Assembly (NCBI RefSeq): GCF_000702505.1
Contig: NZ_JNIM01000001.1
Location: 3,100,001 to 3,164,000 of the forward strand
Source: Thermogemmatispora carboxidivorans
Lineage (GTDB): Bacteria > Chloroflexota > Ktedonobacteria > Ktedonobacterales > Ktedonobacteraceae
Length of the DNA stretch: 64,000 nt
Direction of reading: 5' to 3'
Shown here: in pieces, positions 44,056 through 53,783 of the stretch
Layout: every line of letters begins with the position of its first letter
How positions within the stretch are numbered: position 1 is the stretch's first letter
The notes under the pieces: model-generated
Told to the model about the DNA's origin: nothing
Database searches by the model: none
Seen by the model: only the letters and a program-made list of their open reading frames with translations
Program-made: the position numbers and the translations under genes

Positions 44056-46983
44056 ATGCGACGCCTTGTACTGTTGCCCGGCGCCAGGATGGCGCTGAGA
44101 CTGCTGCTAACGCTGCTCTTGCTCTGTCTGTGGAGCCTCTCCCTCTCCCTCTCTACCACAGGAGTGCAGGCCGCCTCCGCCTCGGCTCGCCCCTGGATGA
44201 ACCGCACCTTGTCGCCCGACCGGCGCGCTGATCTGCTGCTGGCCCAGATGACGCTGGACGAGAAGATCGCCATGTTGCATGGCTGGTCTGGTGGCAGCTA
44301 TGTGGGTTACATCCCGGCCAATACGCGCCTGGGTATTCCGGCCCTCGGCCTGGAGGACGGTCCCGCCGGGGTCGCCGATGGGATGACGGGCGTGACCGCC
44401 TTCCCGGCGCCCGAGGCACTGGCCGCGAGCTGGGATACAAGTCTGCTGCGCCAGTACGGCCAGGACCTCGGCAGCGAGGAATGGGGCAAAGGTGCGAATG
44501 TGGCCCTGGCCCCGACGGTCAATATCTTGCGCAATCCACAATGGGGCCGCAGTTTCGAGACGCTGGGCGAGGACCCCTATCTGACGGCTCTGCTGGCCAG
44601 CGCCGATATCCAGGGCATCCAGAGCCAGCACGTCATCGCGACCGTTAAGCACTATGCGGCCAATAACCAGGAGTACCACCGCACGACGGTGAGCGCCAAT
44701 GTCGATGAGCGCACCTTGCATGAGATCTATCTGACTGCCTTCGAGTATGCCGTGAGGCAAGGGGGCGTCGGCGCGGTGATGTGCTCCTACAATAAGGTGA
44801 ACAACGTCTACGCCTGTGAGAATCCCTATCTGCTCGCTACAACCCTTAAGGGGACTTTCGGCTTTCCGGGCTTTGTGATGTCGGATTGGGGGGCGACCCA
44901 TAGTACGGTACCTGCTATTACGGCGGGCCTCGATATGGAGATGCCGGACAGCACCTACTTTGGCAATACCCTCAAGCAGGCGGTACTCAACGGACAGGTG
45001 AGCATGGCGACGATCGATGAGGCGGTGCATCGTATTTTGCGTACGATGTTCGCGATCGGCCTCTTCGATTATCCGACGACCGGTAGCCCGAGCGCGACGG
45101 TGACCAATGCCCAACATGCGCAGTTGGCCCGCCAGGCCGCCGAGGCCGGCACGGTTCTGCTCAAGAACGACGGCCAGTTGCTGCCGCTCGATCCGAGCAA
45201 GATCCACTCCATTGCGGTGATCGGTCCTGATGCCTCGGTCGCTCCCCAGGCGACGGGCGGCGGCAGCGCGCATGTGATCCCGCCCTATGTGGTGACGCCG
45301 CTGCAGGGGATTACGCAGCGCGCCGGGAGCGGTGTGACGGTGCGCTACGCCCAGGGGATCACGACGACGGGAACGCTGCCGCCGATCGAGGCTCAGTATC
45401 TGACGCCGCCTTCGGGCAGCGGTCAGGGCCTGCTGGGCGAATACTTTACTAATATGACGCTCTCGGGCAGCCCGGTGCTGACGCGCGTCGACAGCCAGAT
45501 CAATTTCGATTGGAACGGGCAATCGCCCGGCCCCGGGGTGCCGGCGACTCAGTGGTCGGCGCGCTGGACGGGGACCCTGACGCCTCCGGTGAGTGGAACG
45601 TATACGTTCTCGTTGACAAGCGACGATGGCAGCCGGCTCTACATTAATAACCAGCTCTTGATCGATAACTGGCGCGATCAGGCGACGACCACTGAGACGG
45701 CTTCGATCCAGTTGACGGCTGGTCAGTCTTACGCCATTCGCGTGGAGTACTATCAGAACGGTGGCGCGAGCAATGTGGCCCTGGGCTGGAGCATTCCAGG
45801 CCAGGAGAATACGTTGCTCGCGCAGGCCGTGGAGCTGGCGCGAAGCTCGGATGTGGCCATTGTTTTTGTCAACGATGTGGAGTCGGAAGGCTCCGACCGC
45901 AGCAGTTTGGAGCTGCCGGGGGCCCAGGATCAGCTAATTGAGGCGGTCGCTCAGGCCAATCCGCATACGATTGTAGTGCTCAATACGGGCGGGCCGGTGC
46001 TGATGCCGTGGGTGGACCAGGTGCCGGCGCTGTTGGAGGCCTGGTATCCGGGCCAGGAGGACGGGAACGCCATTGCGGCGGTGCTCTTTGGCGATGTTAA
46101 TCCGTCGGGGAAGCTGCCGATGACTTTCCCGCGCTCGGCCAGCGATCTGCCGGCCAGTACGCCGGCCCAATATCCGGGCATTAACGATCAAGAGGACTAT
46201 TCGGAGGGGGTCTTTGTTGGCTACCGCTATTACGATGAGCGCGGGATTACGCCACTTTTCCCCTTTGGCTACGGCCTCTCCTATACGACCTTCCGCTATA
46301 GCCATCTGCGGGTGACGCCGCCGCAGGCAGATTATCGCAGCCGGATTGCCGTTGATCTGGACGTGACAAACACGGGTCGGCGCGCCGGGGCTGAGGTGGT
46401 GCAGCTCTATCTTGGGATGCCGTCGACGAATGTGCCGGAGCCGCCGCGCCAGTTGAAGGGCTTCCAGAAAGTCTTTTTGCAGCCCGGCCAGACGAAGCAC
46501 GTGCATTTTGAGCTGAATCCGCGCGATCTCTCGTACTGGGACGTGCAGGCCCATAGCTGGGTCGTTCAGGATGGGAGCTACTCGGTACAGGTGGGGTCGT
46601 CGTCGCGCGATATTCGCCTGCGGGGCAGCTTCACGGTGCGCGTGACGAACGGTCCGCGCTACGTGAGCGTGCAGGCGCCGCAGGGGCTGGCCGCCGGTGC
46701 AAGCGCGACGGTGACGACGAGTTTCACCAACGGCGGGGACCTGACGGCGCAGGCGCTGCGGCTGGAGCTGCAGGCGCCCCAGGGCTGGCAGGTGCGCGCG
46801 CTGAGTCCGAGCACGTTCGCCAGGGTAGGAGCCGGTCAGACGGTGCAGGTGCGCTGGCAGGTGACGGCCCCGACGGATGCCTCCCCGGGCAGCTATGCGC
46901 TGCAGGCGAGCGCGCGTTTTGTGAGCGCGGACGGGCCGGGACGCGTGCAGGCTTCGACCAGCCTGACAGTTCCTTATTCTTAG
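44056..46983 (+). CDS. Secreted GH3 beta-glucosidase with PA14 insert
   Basis: 975 residues. Signal peptide (LRLLLTLLLLCLWSLSLSLSTTGVQA); GH3 barrel with the KHYAANNQE acid/substrate region and the nucleophile Asp277 in FVMSDWGATHS; second GH3 domain interrupted by a PA14 beta-barrel (GLLGEYFTNMTLSGSPVL...VALGWSIPG, ~residues 455-590), then the acid/base region ESEGSDRS; an Fn3-like domain (AGAEVVQLYLG...); and a C-terminal NEW3/NPCBM-associated domain (APQGLAAGASATVTTSFTNGGDL). The PA14 insert usually narrows specificity to short oligosaccharides. AAGGAG lies 9 nt before ATG. Probably releases glucose from oligosaccharides outside the cell. A terminator follows. Confidence 0.9.
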   Translation: MRRLVLLPGARMALRLLLTLLLLCLWSLSLSLSTTGVQAASASARPWMNRTLSPDRRADLLLAQMTLDEKIAMLHGWSGGSYVGYIPANTRLGIPALGLEDGPAGVADGMTGVTAFPAPEALAASWDTSLLRQYGQDLGSEEWGKGANVALAPTVNILRNPQWGRSFETLGEDPYLTALLASADIQGIQSQHVIATVKHYAANNQEYHRTTVSANVDERTLHEIYLTAFEYAVRQGGVGAVMCSYNKVNNVYACENPYLLATTLKGTFGFPGFVMSDWGATHSTVPAITAGLDMEMPDSTYFGNTLKQAVLNGQVSMATIDEAVHRILRTMFAIGLFDYPTTGSPSATVTNAQHAQLARQAAEAGTVLLKNDGQLLPLDPSKIHSIAVIGPDASVAPQATGGGSAHVIPPYVVTPLQGITQRAGSGVTVRYAQGITTTGTLPPIEAQYLTPPSGSGQGLLGEYFTNMTLSGSPVLTRVDSQINFDWNGQSPGPGVPATQWSARWTGTLTPPVSGTYTFSLTSDDGSRLYINNQLLIDNWRDQATTTETASIQLTAGQSYAIRVEYYQNGGASNVALGWSIPGQENTLLAQAVELARSSDVAIVFVNDVESEGSDRSSLELPGAQDQLIEAVAQANPHTIVVLNTGGPVLMPWVDQVPALLEAWYPGQEDGNAIAAVLFGDVNPSGKLPMTFPRSASDLPASTPAQYPGINDQEDYSEGVFVGYRYYDERGITPLFPFGYGLSYTTFRYSHLRVTPPQADYRSRIAVDLDVTNTGRRAGAEVVQLYLGMPSTNVPEPPRQLKGFQKVFLQPGQTKHVHFELNPRDLSYWDVQAHSWVVQDGSYSVQVGSSSRDIRLRGSFTVRVTNGPRYVSVQAPQGLAAGASATVTTSFTNGGDLTAQALRLELQAPQGWQVRALSPSTFARVGAGQTVQVRWQVTAPTDASPGSYALQASARFVSADGPGRVQASTSLTVPYS

Positions 46984-47312
46984 CTGGCGGCGGTTACAGC
47001 TATTCGGCTCAGGCGCCGACTCCACGCGGGAGCGCTGGGCTGGGCGCGCGACGGCTCCGCGGCCCGCGTCTGAGATAGGCTGGCGCGGTTCTGCTCCCTT
47101 TCCCCCGGGGAGCAGGCCGCGCCAGTTTCTTTGCTTGCTCTCTGCGCTGCAGCCACGGCTCCGGTTCAGCCGCCTGCTGGCGCTGGTGACCGGTCCCAGG
47201 CGATAGCCTCGCGTCAGCGCTCCCCAGCTCATGTCTATGGCGGTCCGCCTTCTACGCTCTCAGCGGCTGTGTGGGCAGCGCGTTCCGCGCAACGACGGCA
47301 AGGAGGGGCTGC
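46984..47312. other. Intergenic, GH3 terminator region
   Basis: Contains the terminator at 47090 and nothing else recognised. Confidence 0.5.
47090..47132 (+). terminator. Terminator after GH3 gene
   Basis: CTGGCGCGG (47090-47098) pairs with CCGCGCCAG (47117-47125), with inner GCTCC/GGAGC pairing, then TTTCTTT. Confidence 0.75.
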
Positions 47313-48269
47313 CTAGCTCGCTTCTCTGCTACGGTTCTCTCTTTCAGGGAGGGGGACGAAGGAGGAGCGTCGGGCGGGGAAAAGGGGAGCGGGACGACCC
47401 GGGATGATGGAGTTGCGTCGCAGTCGCTTCCCATTGATGGTGATGGGAACGGCTTGCCATTGGCCGTTGATGGCGCGCTCGGCGTGCAGGTGAATGTGGG
47501 GCTCGCTGGTGTTGCCGGAGTTGCCGATACGTCCCAGGTAGTCACCGACACGGACCTCTTGCCCGGGCTGGACAGCGACGCTGCCTTGCTGCAGGTGGGC
47601 CACGAGCAGGTGCACCTCGGGCCTGGCAGCGCTGCGCATGAGGACGTAGTTACCGAGGGGACGCTGAGGGTCTGTGCTGCCGATGGGCTGATCGGGTAGA
47701 CGGTTTTCGCAGTTGAGGACGATGCCGTCGATGGGTGAGAGCACCGGCTGCCCAAAGCTGTGGTAGGCCGTCAGCGGGCGGGGAAAGAGGCTGAAGCCGG
47801 ACGTTCTGCGGCCCAGGGCATCGATCACGGAGAGATCGAGGGCATAGGCCTGGGTGGGAGCTTTTAATCCGTGGTAGTTGACCAGGCGGGAGTGGCCGCC
47901 CTGCCCAACGAAGAGCCGTTGTGGACAGGGCGAGGCCAGGTCAAGGCCCGGCTGCCCAACGTTGCGGCGAACCCTCCACTCGAGCAGCAGCCAGGCCCCC
48001 ACGACGAGCGCGATGGCCAGCCAGTCCTGTTTGAAGAGCAGGAGAGCGAGCAAGGCCAGCAGCCAGGCGTACTGAAGGTAGAGACTGAGCCTATCCCACA
48101 TCGTGATGAAGAGGATCCAGGTGAGGGCCAGGGCTGCGAGAGCTGGCCCCAGAGCCAGAGGGCCGCTGGATAGATAGCCAGTCAGTATCAGCATCCCGAG
48201 AGGATAGACGAACCCCAGCAGGAGCAGCCAAAGCCTCATCCATACGAGATTGAATTTCACGGGTTCCAT
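47313..48269 (-). CDS. Membrane-anchored M23-family peptidase
   Basis: 318 residues. The N-terminal ~125 residues form four or five membrane helices (LWLLLLGFVYPLGMLILTGYL, LLALLALLLFKQDWLAIALVV). The C-terminal domain carries LytM/M23 motifs: HGLKAPTQAYALDLSVID (first zinc His and Asp), LLVAHLQQGSV and EPHIHLHAE (HxH). These enzymes cut peptidoglycan peptides or are divergent homologues without activity. AAGGAGG lies about 11 nt before ATG 48269. It stands alone between the GH3 terminator and the thi operon. Confidence 0.8.
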   Translation of the reverse strand: MEPVKFNLVWMRLWLLLLGFVYPLGMLILTGYLSSGPLALGPALAALALTWILFITMWDRLSLYLQYAWLLALLALLLFKQDWLAIALVVGAWLLLEWRVRRNVGQPGLDLASPCPQRLFVGQGGHSRLVNYHGLKAPTQAYALDLSVIDALGRRTSGFSLFPRPLTAYHSFGQPVLSPIDGIVLNCENRLPDQPIGSTDPQRPLGNYVLMRSAARPEVHLLVAHLQQGSVAVQPGQEVRVGDYLGRIGNSGNTSEPHIHLHAERAINGQWQAVPITINGKRLRRNSIIPGRPAPLFPARRSSFVPLPERENRSREAS

Positions 48270-48980
48270 TCTACACTTCCTCCTTGCCAGCGAATGCAGT
48301 TTTCTGAGCTTCTCGACAGGTGAGATCACACTGATCGACGGGAACGAAGTGACGCTTCCTGGCAATGACATCGTAGAGAGGCTGACCCGCCCCAAGCCCG
48401 GAGAGGAGCCAGCAAAAGGCTGCCGCTGGCCAGAGAAGTGGCCCCCTGCTCATGATCTGCACCAGACTATCACAGCCGTTTACGTAAGCTCCACCGGACA
48501 GTCTTCTACTATGCATGCGGCGCTGCAGCTCCTCTCTTGTCACGGCGGCATTGTCGGGGGAAAAGCCCACAGCGACAGTGACAGCGAATGGCCTATGACC
48601 CCCCAGCCGGCAGGGAGCATGCTCGCACCCTCTTCCTTCAGATTCACTATCTATAGACGCTGTCCCTTGGTGGGCCTTCAAGACCTTGACCCTGCTCCTG
48701 TTGCGTTCTTTTCCATCAGTATAGGCCCATGACTATGGCAAGTACTGCACGTAAAATGAGGGTACTTGTTCTAGATGATGAAAGAGTCCTCAGAGAGCGG
48801 AGAAAGGGAGCAGAAGAGCTACTGAGGGTTCCCACTGAAAGCGCTGCCTCACCTGATCGGAGGAGCGGCGCCCTACTCGTAAGCAGCACAGCCACATCAG
48901 TAAGTGCCGCCGCTTCCTACTATGAGTAGGGTGCTGTAGCTCCTCCGGCGTCATCATTGCTGCATTGCCCGCCCACCTGC
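48270..48980. other. Long intergenic region with nested inverted repeat
   Basis: No gene supported. Holds the nested hairpin at 48858-48947, downstream of the thi operon. Confidence 0.5.
48858..48947 (-). terminator. Nested inverted repeat after the thi operon
   Basis: Outer arms CGGAGGAGC (48858-48866) and GCTCCTCCG (48939-48947); inner arms CCCTACTC (48871-48878) and GAGTAGGG (48924-48931). It begins 34 nt after the thiS stop on the minus strand. No U-run; may be an RNA element, terminator or small-element relic. Confidence 0.4.
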
Positions 48981-49214
48981 TCAGCCACCGCCGACCATCG
49001 TGACCAGCTCCAGGCGACAGCCCTCGTGCAAGCGCGTTTCGGCGAAGCGCTCGCGCGGGATAATGGTGCCGTCGAGCATGGCCACGACGCGGCCCGGCGT
49101 CAGGGCGAGCTGGCCGAGAAAGTCGGCGATGGTGCTCTCGCGCGGGACATGCCAGGGCTGGCCGTTGGCGACGATGGTCATCAGTTTCGCCTGGGAGGCA
49201 GCATCTTCTGCCAT
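48981..49214 (-). CDS. thiS: Sulfur carrier protein ThiS
   Basis: 77-residue ubiquitin-like sulfur carrier ending in Gly-Gly-Gly; ThiS needs a C-terminal Gly-Gly that becomes a thiocarboxylate and feeds sulfur to ThiG. IADFLGQLALTPGRVVAMLDGTIIPRERFAETRL is the ThiS core. Start 49214 follows the thiE stop by 4 nt, with AAGGAGG inside the end of thiE. Last gene of thiOGES. Usual ThiS is about 66 residues; here there is a slightly longer N-terminus. Confidence 0.9.
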   Translation of the reverse strand: MAEDAASQAKLMTIVANGQPWHVPRESTIADFLGQLALTPGRVVAMLDGTIIPRERFAETRLHEGCRLELVTMVGGG

Positions 49215-49218
49215 TGGT

Positions 49219-50004
49219 CTAGGTGTCCCCTCCTTTCTTTCTTGCTTGCTTGCTCTTTTCTGTGGCTGGCTGGCAGATCGCCGGACTGTTATGGGATGCC
49301 GCCAGCGGGTCTGGCCGCCGGCGAGCCTGGGCACCGGCAGTCAGGGCCTGCCGTAGCGCCTCGACGGCCTGGGCCACGGAGGCGGCGCCGTAGATGGCCG
49401 AGATGACGGCGATGCCGTCGGCTCCGGCGGCGATGACCTGGGCGGCGTTGGCGGCGCTGAGGCCGCCGATGGCCAGCAGCGGCAGCCGAGGCCAGCGGTC
49501 GCGTAGTTGTCGCAGCAGGGCGGGGCCGGTCCCGCTCTCACCAGGATGAGAGGGCGAGGGGAAGATGGTGCCCGCCAGCAGGTAATCGGCGCCGGCAACG
49601 ACGGCCTCCTCCGCTTCGGCCAGCGAATGGACCGAGGCGCCGAGCAGCAGGGATTGCCCACAGCGCTCCAGCAGGGCGCGGGCGACGGCCAGCGGTAGCG
49701 CGCGCCTGCCGAGCTGAACGCCGTCGGCGCCGACGGCCAGGGCCACATCGAGGCGGTCGTTAATGATCAGGCGGGCACCATGCTGGTGCACCAGCGGCCT
49801 CAAAATGGCCGCCAGCTCGTAGAGCCGGGCCGCCGACAGCCCCGGACCGCGTAGCTGCAGAAGATCGATCCCCGCCTCCAGGGCCTGGCGAGCGGTATCC
49901 ACCAGGGCCGGATGCCGCTCGTCGGTGACCAGACAGAGCAGCGGTCCGCGCGCCGCCACGAACTCCGGCCATCCTCGTGCGGCTGGTGTGCTCTCCTCCG
50001 TCAT
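49219..50004 (-). CDS. thiE: Thiamine phosphate synthase
   Basis: 261-residue TIM-barrel enzyme joining the pyrimidine and thiazole phosphates to thiamine phosphate. GIDLLQLRGPG, LIINDRLDVALAVGADGVQLG, GASVHSLAEAEEAVVAGADYLLAGTIFPSPSHPG and LAIGGLSAANAAQVIAAGADGIAVISAI are the family motifs. Relatives are about 210-220 residues; here a ~45-residue polar tail (AQARRRPDPLAASHNSP...) follows the barrel. ATG 50004 is preferred; a GTG at 50013 is three codons longer. 20 nt after the thiG stop. Confidence 0.92.
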   Translation of the reverse strand: MTEESTPAARGWPEFVAARGPLLCLVTDERHPALVDTARQALEAGIDLLQLRGPGLSAARLYELAAILRPLVHQHGARLIINDRLDVALAVGADGVQLGRRALPLAVARALLERCGQSLLLGASVHSLAEAEEAVVAGADYLLAGTIFPSPSHPGESGTGPALLRQLRDRWPRLPLLAIGGLSAANAAQVIAAGADGIAVISAIYGAASVAQAVEALRQALTAGAQARRRPDPLAASHNSPAICQPATEKSKQARKKGGDT

Positions 50005-50023
50005 AGTATCCACTTGCTTCAGC

Positions 50024-50809
50024 TCAGGACGGGCTGCCGACCAGGCCGGTCAGGGGGCTGCTGGCCGCGGCCTGGGGACGGCGCGGGATGCGTCCGGCCA
50101 GGAAGGCGGCCCGCCCGGCTTCGATGGCCAGCTTCATGGCGCGCGCCATCAGGACAGGGTTGCCGGCCTGGGCCACGGCGGTATTGATCAGGCAGGCGGC
50201 GGCCCCCAGTTCCATCGCAAAGGCGGCATCCGAGGGGGCACCGATGCCGGCGTCCACAATGACGGGTACACGCGCTTGCTCGATGATGATCTGGATCTGC
50301 GGCAGGTTGAGTAGCCCCTGACCGGAGCCGATGGGCGAGCCGAGAGGCATGACGGTGACGGCGCCGACCTCCTGCAGGCGCCGGGCCAGGACGGGGTCGG
50401 CGTTGATGTAGGGCAGGACCTCGAAGCCCTCTTTGACGAGCTGGCGCGTGGCTTCCAGGGTGGCGATGGGATCAGGCAGCAGATAGTCGGGATCGGGGAT
50501 GACCTCTAGCTTGACCCAGCGCGGCAGGCCCATTGCCGCCGCCAGGTGGGCGATCTGAATGGCCTCCTCGGCAGTCTTACAGCCGGCGGTGTTGGGCAGA
50601 ATGGTGTAGCGCTCGGTGTCGAGATAGTCGAGCAGTGTCGGCTGCCCGGGATGCGAGAGGTCCAGGCGACGCAGGGCCACGGTGACGACTTCGGTGCCGC
50701 TGGTCTCCAGGCTCTGTTGCATCTCTTCGAAGCTGCGGTACTTGCCCGTGCCCAGGAGGAGCCGGGAGCGGAAGGTCCGTGAGCCAATGGTGAGCAGGTC
50801 CTCTGTCAT
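50024..50809 (-). CDS. thiG: Thiazole synthase
   Basis: 261-residue TIM-barrel enzyme that builds the thiazole phosphate of thiamine from DXP, dehydroglycine (from ThiO) and ThiS thiocarboxylate. [63 protein letters not shown] and [22 protein letters not shown] are standard. Its ATG at 50809 overlaps the thiO stop by 4 nt (ATGA). The active-site Lys (VKLEVI) is present. Confidence 0.95.
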   Translation of the reverse strand: MTEDLLTIGSRTFRSRLLLGTGKYRSFEEMQQSLETSGTEVVTVALRRLDLSHPGQPTLLDYLDTERYTILPNTAGCKTAEEAIQIAHLAAAMGLPRWVKLEVIPDPDYLLPDPIATLEATRQLVKEGFEVLPYINADPVLARRLQEVGAVTVMPLGSPIGSGQGLLNLPQIQIIIEQARVPVIVDAGIGAPSDAAFAMELGAAACLINTAVAQAGNPVLMARAMKLAIEAGRAAFLAGRIPRRPQAAASSPLTGLVGSPS

Positions 50810-52080
50810 GGTTGTTCTCTCCTGTTTACCTGGTCTTCTTGTGCGACGGCTTCGCCAGGTTGGCTGGCTTCGGCAGGCTGGCTGAACAATTCGAGCTGGC
50901 GACCGCCAGTTTCGGCGGCCCCAAGAGGGGTCAGGCGGCGACGCCAGGAGCCGAGGCGCTCGGGGGCAAAGGGGCGCAGGTCGAGGTCGTAGGGAACGGG
51001 CCGCCCCTGGATCAGCTCGGCGATGATGAAGCCGGTGACGGGTCCGGTGATGGCCCCGACGCGCCCGTGTCCGACGGCCAGCCAGAGGCCGGGGCTGCTG
51101 GGCGCTTCGCCGATGAAGGGCAGGCCATCGACAGAGACGGGGCGCAGGCCGGCCCAGGTGCGTTCAACGCTGGCCTCTTTCAGGGCAGGGGTCACCCGCT
51201 GGACGACCTCCAGGAGCTGGATCAGGCCGCCAGCGGTCGGCGTTTTGTCGAAGCCGCGCCGCTCGGAGGTGGCGCCGACAAAGACGCTGCCGTCGGCTTT
51301 GGGGACGAGATAGCCCAGGGGACCAGCGTAGATGGTGTGGCGCAGGGGCTGGCCGCTGGGACGCAGGGCCAGGAGCTGGCCTTTGAGCGGGTAGACGATG
51401 CCCGCCTGCTGGTCGCGATCAGACCAGGCGCTGCTCCAGGCACCGGTCGCCAGGACGACATGCCTGGCTTCAATGGGGTTCTCTTCGGTTACAACGCCCT
51501 GGACGCGGGCGCCGTCCCAGAGCAGGGCCAGGGCGCTGCGCGGAATGAGCAGCTCGGCGCCGTGCAATTGCGCGGCACGCACGAGCAGACGCGTGAGGTG
51601 GCCGATGGTGACGTTGCCTTCGGCGGGCGAAAGGATGGCCCCGCGCACGCCGGGGGCCAGCAGTGGCTCGCGCTGGCGAACTTCGTCGGCTTCCAGCCAG
51701 CGCAGTTCGGGACGCAGGGACTGCAGGGCGGGCAGGTCGCGGCGTAAGGCTCCGGCCTGCTGGTCGTCGAAGGCGGGATAGAGGGTCGGCAGGTGGACAA
51801 GGCCAGCCCACATGCCGGTTTCACTCTCTAGCTGCGCTTCGAGGCGCTCGTAGTGGCGCAGGCCAGCCAGACCCAGACGCAAGAGGGGATCGCTCAGGTC
51901 GCTGGCGCCGGCCTCGGCCAGTGGGGTGAGCATGCCGGCCCCGGCGTCCGAGGCTTCGGCAGCGACGCCACTACGGTCGATGAGGGCAACGCTTTGTCCA
52001 GCCCGCGCCAGATGGTAGGCCGTGGCACTGCCGACGATGCCCGCTCCGACTACCACTACGTCATAGGTTCGCCGTTGCAT
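50806..52080 (-). CDS. thiO: Glycine oxidase ThiO
   Basis: 424-residue FAD enzyme of the DAO family, giving dehydroglycine for the thiazole. [21 protein letters not shown] at residues 8-28 is the FAD site; [17 protein letters not shown] and the C-terminal [20 protein letters not shown] and [16 protein letters not shown] fit ThiO. First gene of thiOGES, 39 nt after the terminator of the TPP riboswitch. Use of oxygen-dependent ThiO implies an aerobic thiamine pathway. A proline/Glu-rich tail follows the conserved part. Confidence 0.92.
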   Translation of the reverse strand: MQRRTYDVVVVGAGIVGSATAYHLARAGQSVALIDRSGVAAEASDAGAGMLTPLAEAGASDLSDPLLRLGLAGLRHYERLEAQLESETGMWAGLVHLPTLYPAFDDQQAGALRRDLPALQSLRPELRWLEADEVRQREPLLAPGVRGAILSPAEGNVTIGHLTRLLVRAAQLHGAELLIPRSALALLWDGARVQGVVTEENPIEARHVVLATGAWSSAWSDRDQQAGIVYPLKGQLLALRPSGQPLRHTIYAGPLGYLVPKADGSVFVGATSERRGFDKTPTAGGLIQLLEVVQRVTPALKEASVERTWAGLRPVSVDGLPFIGEAPSSPGLWLAVGHGRVGAITGPVTGFIIAELIQGRPVPYDLDLRPFAPERLGSWRRRLTPLGAAETGGRQLELFSQPAEASQPGEAVAQEDQVNRREQP

Positions 52081-52118
52081 AGGCTCTTGCCTTCCTCTTC
52101 CTTGAACAGGCGGCCCAT

Positions 52119-52158
52119 AAAAAAAGGCCGCTTCCCCAGACGGGCCGGGAAACGGCTT
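52119..52158 (-). terminator. Expression-platform terminator of the TPP riboswitch
   Basis: On the minus strand GCCGTTTCCC pairs with GGGGAAGCGGC (one G-U), followed by a U-run (plus A-run 52119-52125). It sits between the aptamer and thiO. Confidence 0.85.
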
Positions 52159-52232
52159 CTTGTCGACGCTCTCTCGCTGCGCGACGTGGGTGAAGCCACG
52201 TTGGGCAGCGGAGCCGGTGGGAGAAAGAAAGC

Positions 52233-52326
52233 GTTCCCTCCGCTGGTATGATCCAGATCAGGTGTCTGCTGCAGGGTCTGCGACATTGCAGGGTCGCACT
52301 CTCAGCCCGGCTCTCCGGACTCCCCT
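52233..52326 (-). ncRNA. TPP riboswitch (THI element)
   Basis: Minus-strand sequence has the conserved blocks in order: GGGGAGTCC, GCTGAGAG (plus 52300-52305 is TCTCAG), ACCTGATCTGGATCATACC and AGCGGAGGGAACG. An extended P3 arm lies between. It precedes thiO with a terminator at 52119, so thiamine pyrophosphate should stop transcription of thiOGES. Confidence 0.95.
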
Positions 52327-52480
52327 CGCTTCCTTCCTTGCTGGCCTGTTCCCCTGATGATGCCCAACCGGGTCGCGCGGAAAATAGGCCGGCAATCTTC
52401 TCTAACAGAGATGATACCATATGCCGGCTGCCTGTCACCAGCCAGACGGACAGCAAGCCCCCGAGCAACACGCATCTGTG

Positions 52481-52498
52481 CTGGCCTCGGGAGGCCAG
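52481..52498. promoter_or_regulatory. Palindrome upstream of the 52577 gene
   Basis: CTGGCCTC, 2 nt, GAGGCCAG; just upstream of TATACT at 52504-52509, so a possible operator. Confidence 0.35.
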
Positions 52499-52576
52499 TT
52501 CTGCTATACTGGGACCCAGACCCAACAACGAGCGAGCAAGCGATCAAAAGGCCCCTTTCCAAACAAGGAGCTGTTG

Positions 52577-53332
52577 ATGATGAGTCAGCCAGTAGAGGAA
52601 TTGGAGGCGACGCGCGCGGCAGTTGTGGCGCGCCTCTACCGCACCTTTGCCGCCTACCCATTCCGGCGGCAGATGTGGGCCTGTGCGCATTGCGTGACGC
52701 CGGAGGAGATCGCGCGTCTGGGGCGCGTACCACTGGAGCAGTTATCAGGCTCCGATCTGCAACGCTACGCCTGGAAAGCCCTGACGACCTGGGGCGAGGT
52801 CGTCGATTTCAAGCATTTTCTGCCACGCTGGCTGGAGATAATCCTGTATGGCCAGGATGACGGCTTTGGACTGGAGTTCAGACAGATCGCCACGAAGCTG
52901 GCCTACGGCCAGTGGCGCAGCTGGCCGCGCGTCGAGCAGGAGGCTGTCGAGACGGCCCTGTTGCTCTGCTGGCGCCTGCTGCTGGCACAGCCTCCCGCGA
53001 CTCTGGTCTGGTACGATGCGGCAGGCTTCTTACGCTCAATGACAGAGAGCTGGGAGTCACCCGCGCCCTTCTTGCGCCTCTGGGAAGAGGCCACCGGCTT
53101 TTTTCCGCTCTATCAGCTGGCGCTCTTCTTTGTCGAGGAAGGGCCAGCACTGGCAGAAGAGCCTCGGGAAGCATGGCAACAGGGCGAGTGGCCCCTGCTG
53201 CGCTCCTGGCTCTTTTCTCCCCCGATCTATGCCCGTCTGACGGAGGCCTCGCAGCAGTGGCGCCAGGCGCTGCCGGAGGAGCTGAGCGAGAGGTTGGACT
53301 ACTACCTCGACCACTTGCGACCCCTGGTCTGA
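52577..53332 (+). CDS. Protein of unknown function with CxxC motif
   Basis: 251 residues, soluble, aromatic- and Leu-rich, mostly helical. Start at ATG 52577 has AAGGAG 6 nt upstream. The one visible motif is WACAHCVTPEEI near residue 40 (CxxC), followed by LSRY-like helix LQRYAWKALTTWGEVVDFKHFLPRWLEIIL. Similar proteins without known role occur in Actinobacteria, as far as I recall. The CxxC could bind zinc or be redox active. No operon partner. It diverges from the thi riboswitch. Confidence 0.7.
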   Translation: MMSQPVEELEATRAAVVARLYRTFAAYPFRRQMWACAHCVTPEEIARLGRVPLEQLSGSDLQRYAWKALTTWGEVVDFKHFLPRWLEIILYGQDDGFGLEFRQIATKLAYGQWRSWPRVEQEAVETALLLCWRLLLAQPPATLVWYDAAGFLRSMTESWESPAPFLRLWEEATGFFPLYQLALFFVEEGPALAEEPREAWQQGEWPLLRSWLFSPPIYARLTEASQQWRQALPEELSERLDYYLDHLRPLV

Positions 53333-53783
53333 GATCTGCGAAGCGGCTTCCCACTTGACAATATGCCTCGCTATATGATACATGATTCACATGTCATATT
53401 GAGCCTTGGAGAGAGCGCCAGCGCCGCGCAGCGTTGCGCGGAACCAGCGCCGCAGGAGGACGCCGGCCATGACTTGCCTTCCGCCAGCACGGTGCTGGCC
53501 TGCTACCAGCAGCCTGCCTGTTCCGGCTCGCGCCTGGCCCGTGCTGCCTGATCAAGATCAGCGCCAGGCGACTAGAGAGAGCGAATGGTTGCCCTGGCAT
53601 CTCCCTCAGCATCTGCCTCGCCTCTCCTCAGAGACAGAGAGAGTGCTATCAGCCGGGCTGGTCTTTCCTGCTTTCTCTCCTCTTACCCGCCCATCTTCTC
53701 TTTTTCATTCCTGCCCTATTCTGCAGGGCAAGGATGCCAGACCGCCTGCCCCTGGCATCGCCTCACCGTCAAGGGGGTTCACC
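53333..53783. other. Leader region of the CBM2 esterase gene
   Basis: TTGACA at 53355-53360 with a weak -10 (TATGATACAT area, 53374-53383) is a promoter candidate. An imperfect inverted repeat TATGA..CATG-ATTCA-CATGTCATA (53374-53398) overlaps its downstream side. A second hairpin CCGCGCA-GCGT-TGCGCGG is at 53424-53441. No gene. Confidence 0.45.

Noticed and set aside
44107..45522. 471-codon open frame on the strand opposite the GH3 gene
   Set aside because: Antisense shadow caused by high GC at third positions; no motif, no ribosome site, while the GH3 frame has all family motifs.
48729..48929. 66-codon frame resembling a response-regulator start (RVLVLDDERVL)
   Set aside because: Similarity is limited to seven or eight residues, the frame then turns Ser/Ala-rich and overlaps the nested inverted repeat; too short for a receiver domain.
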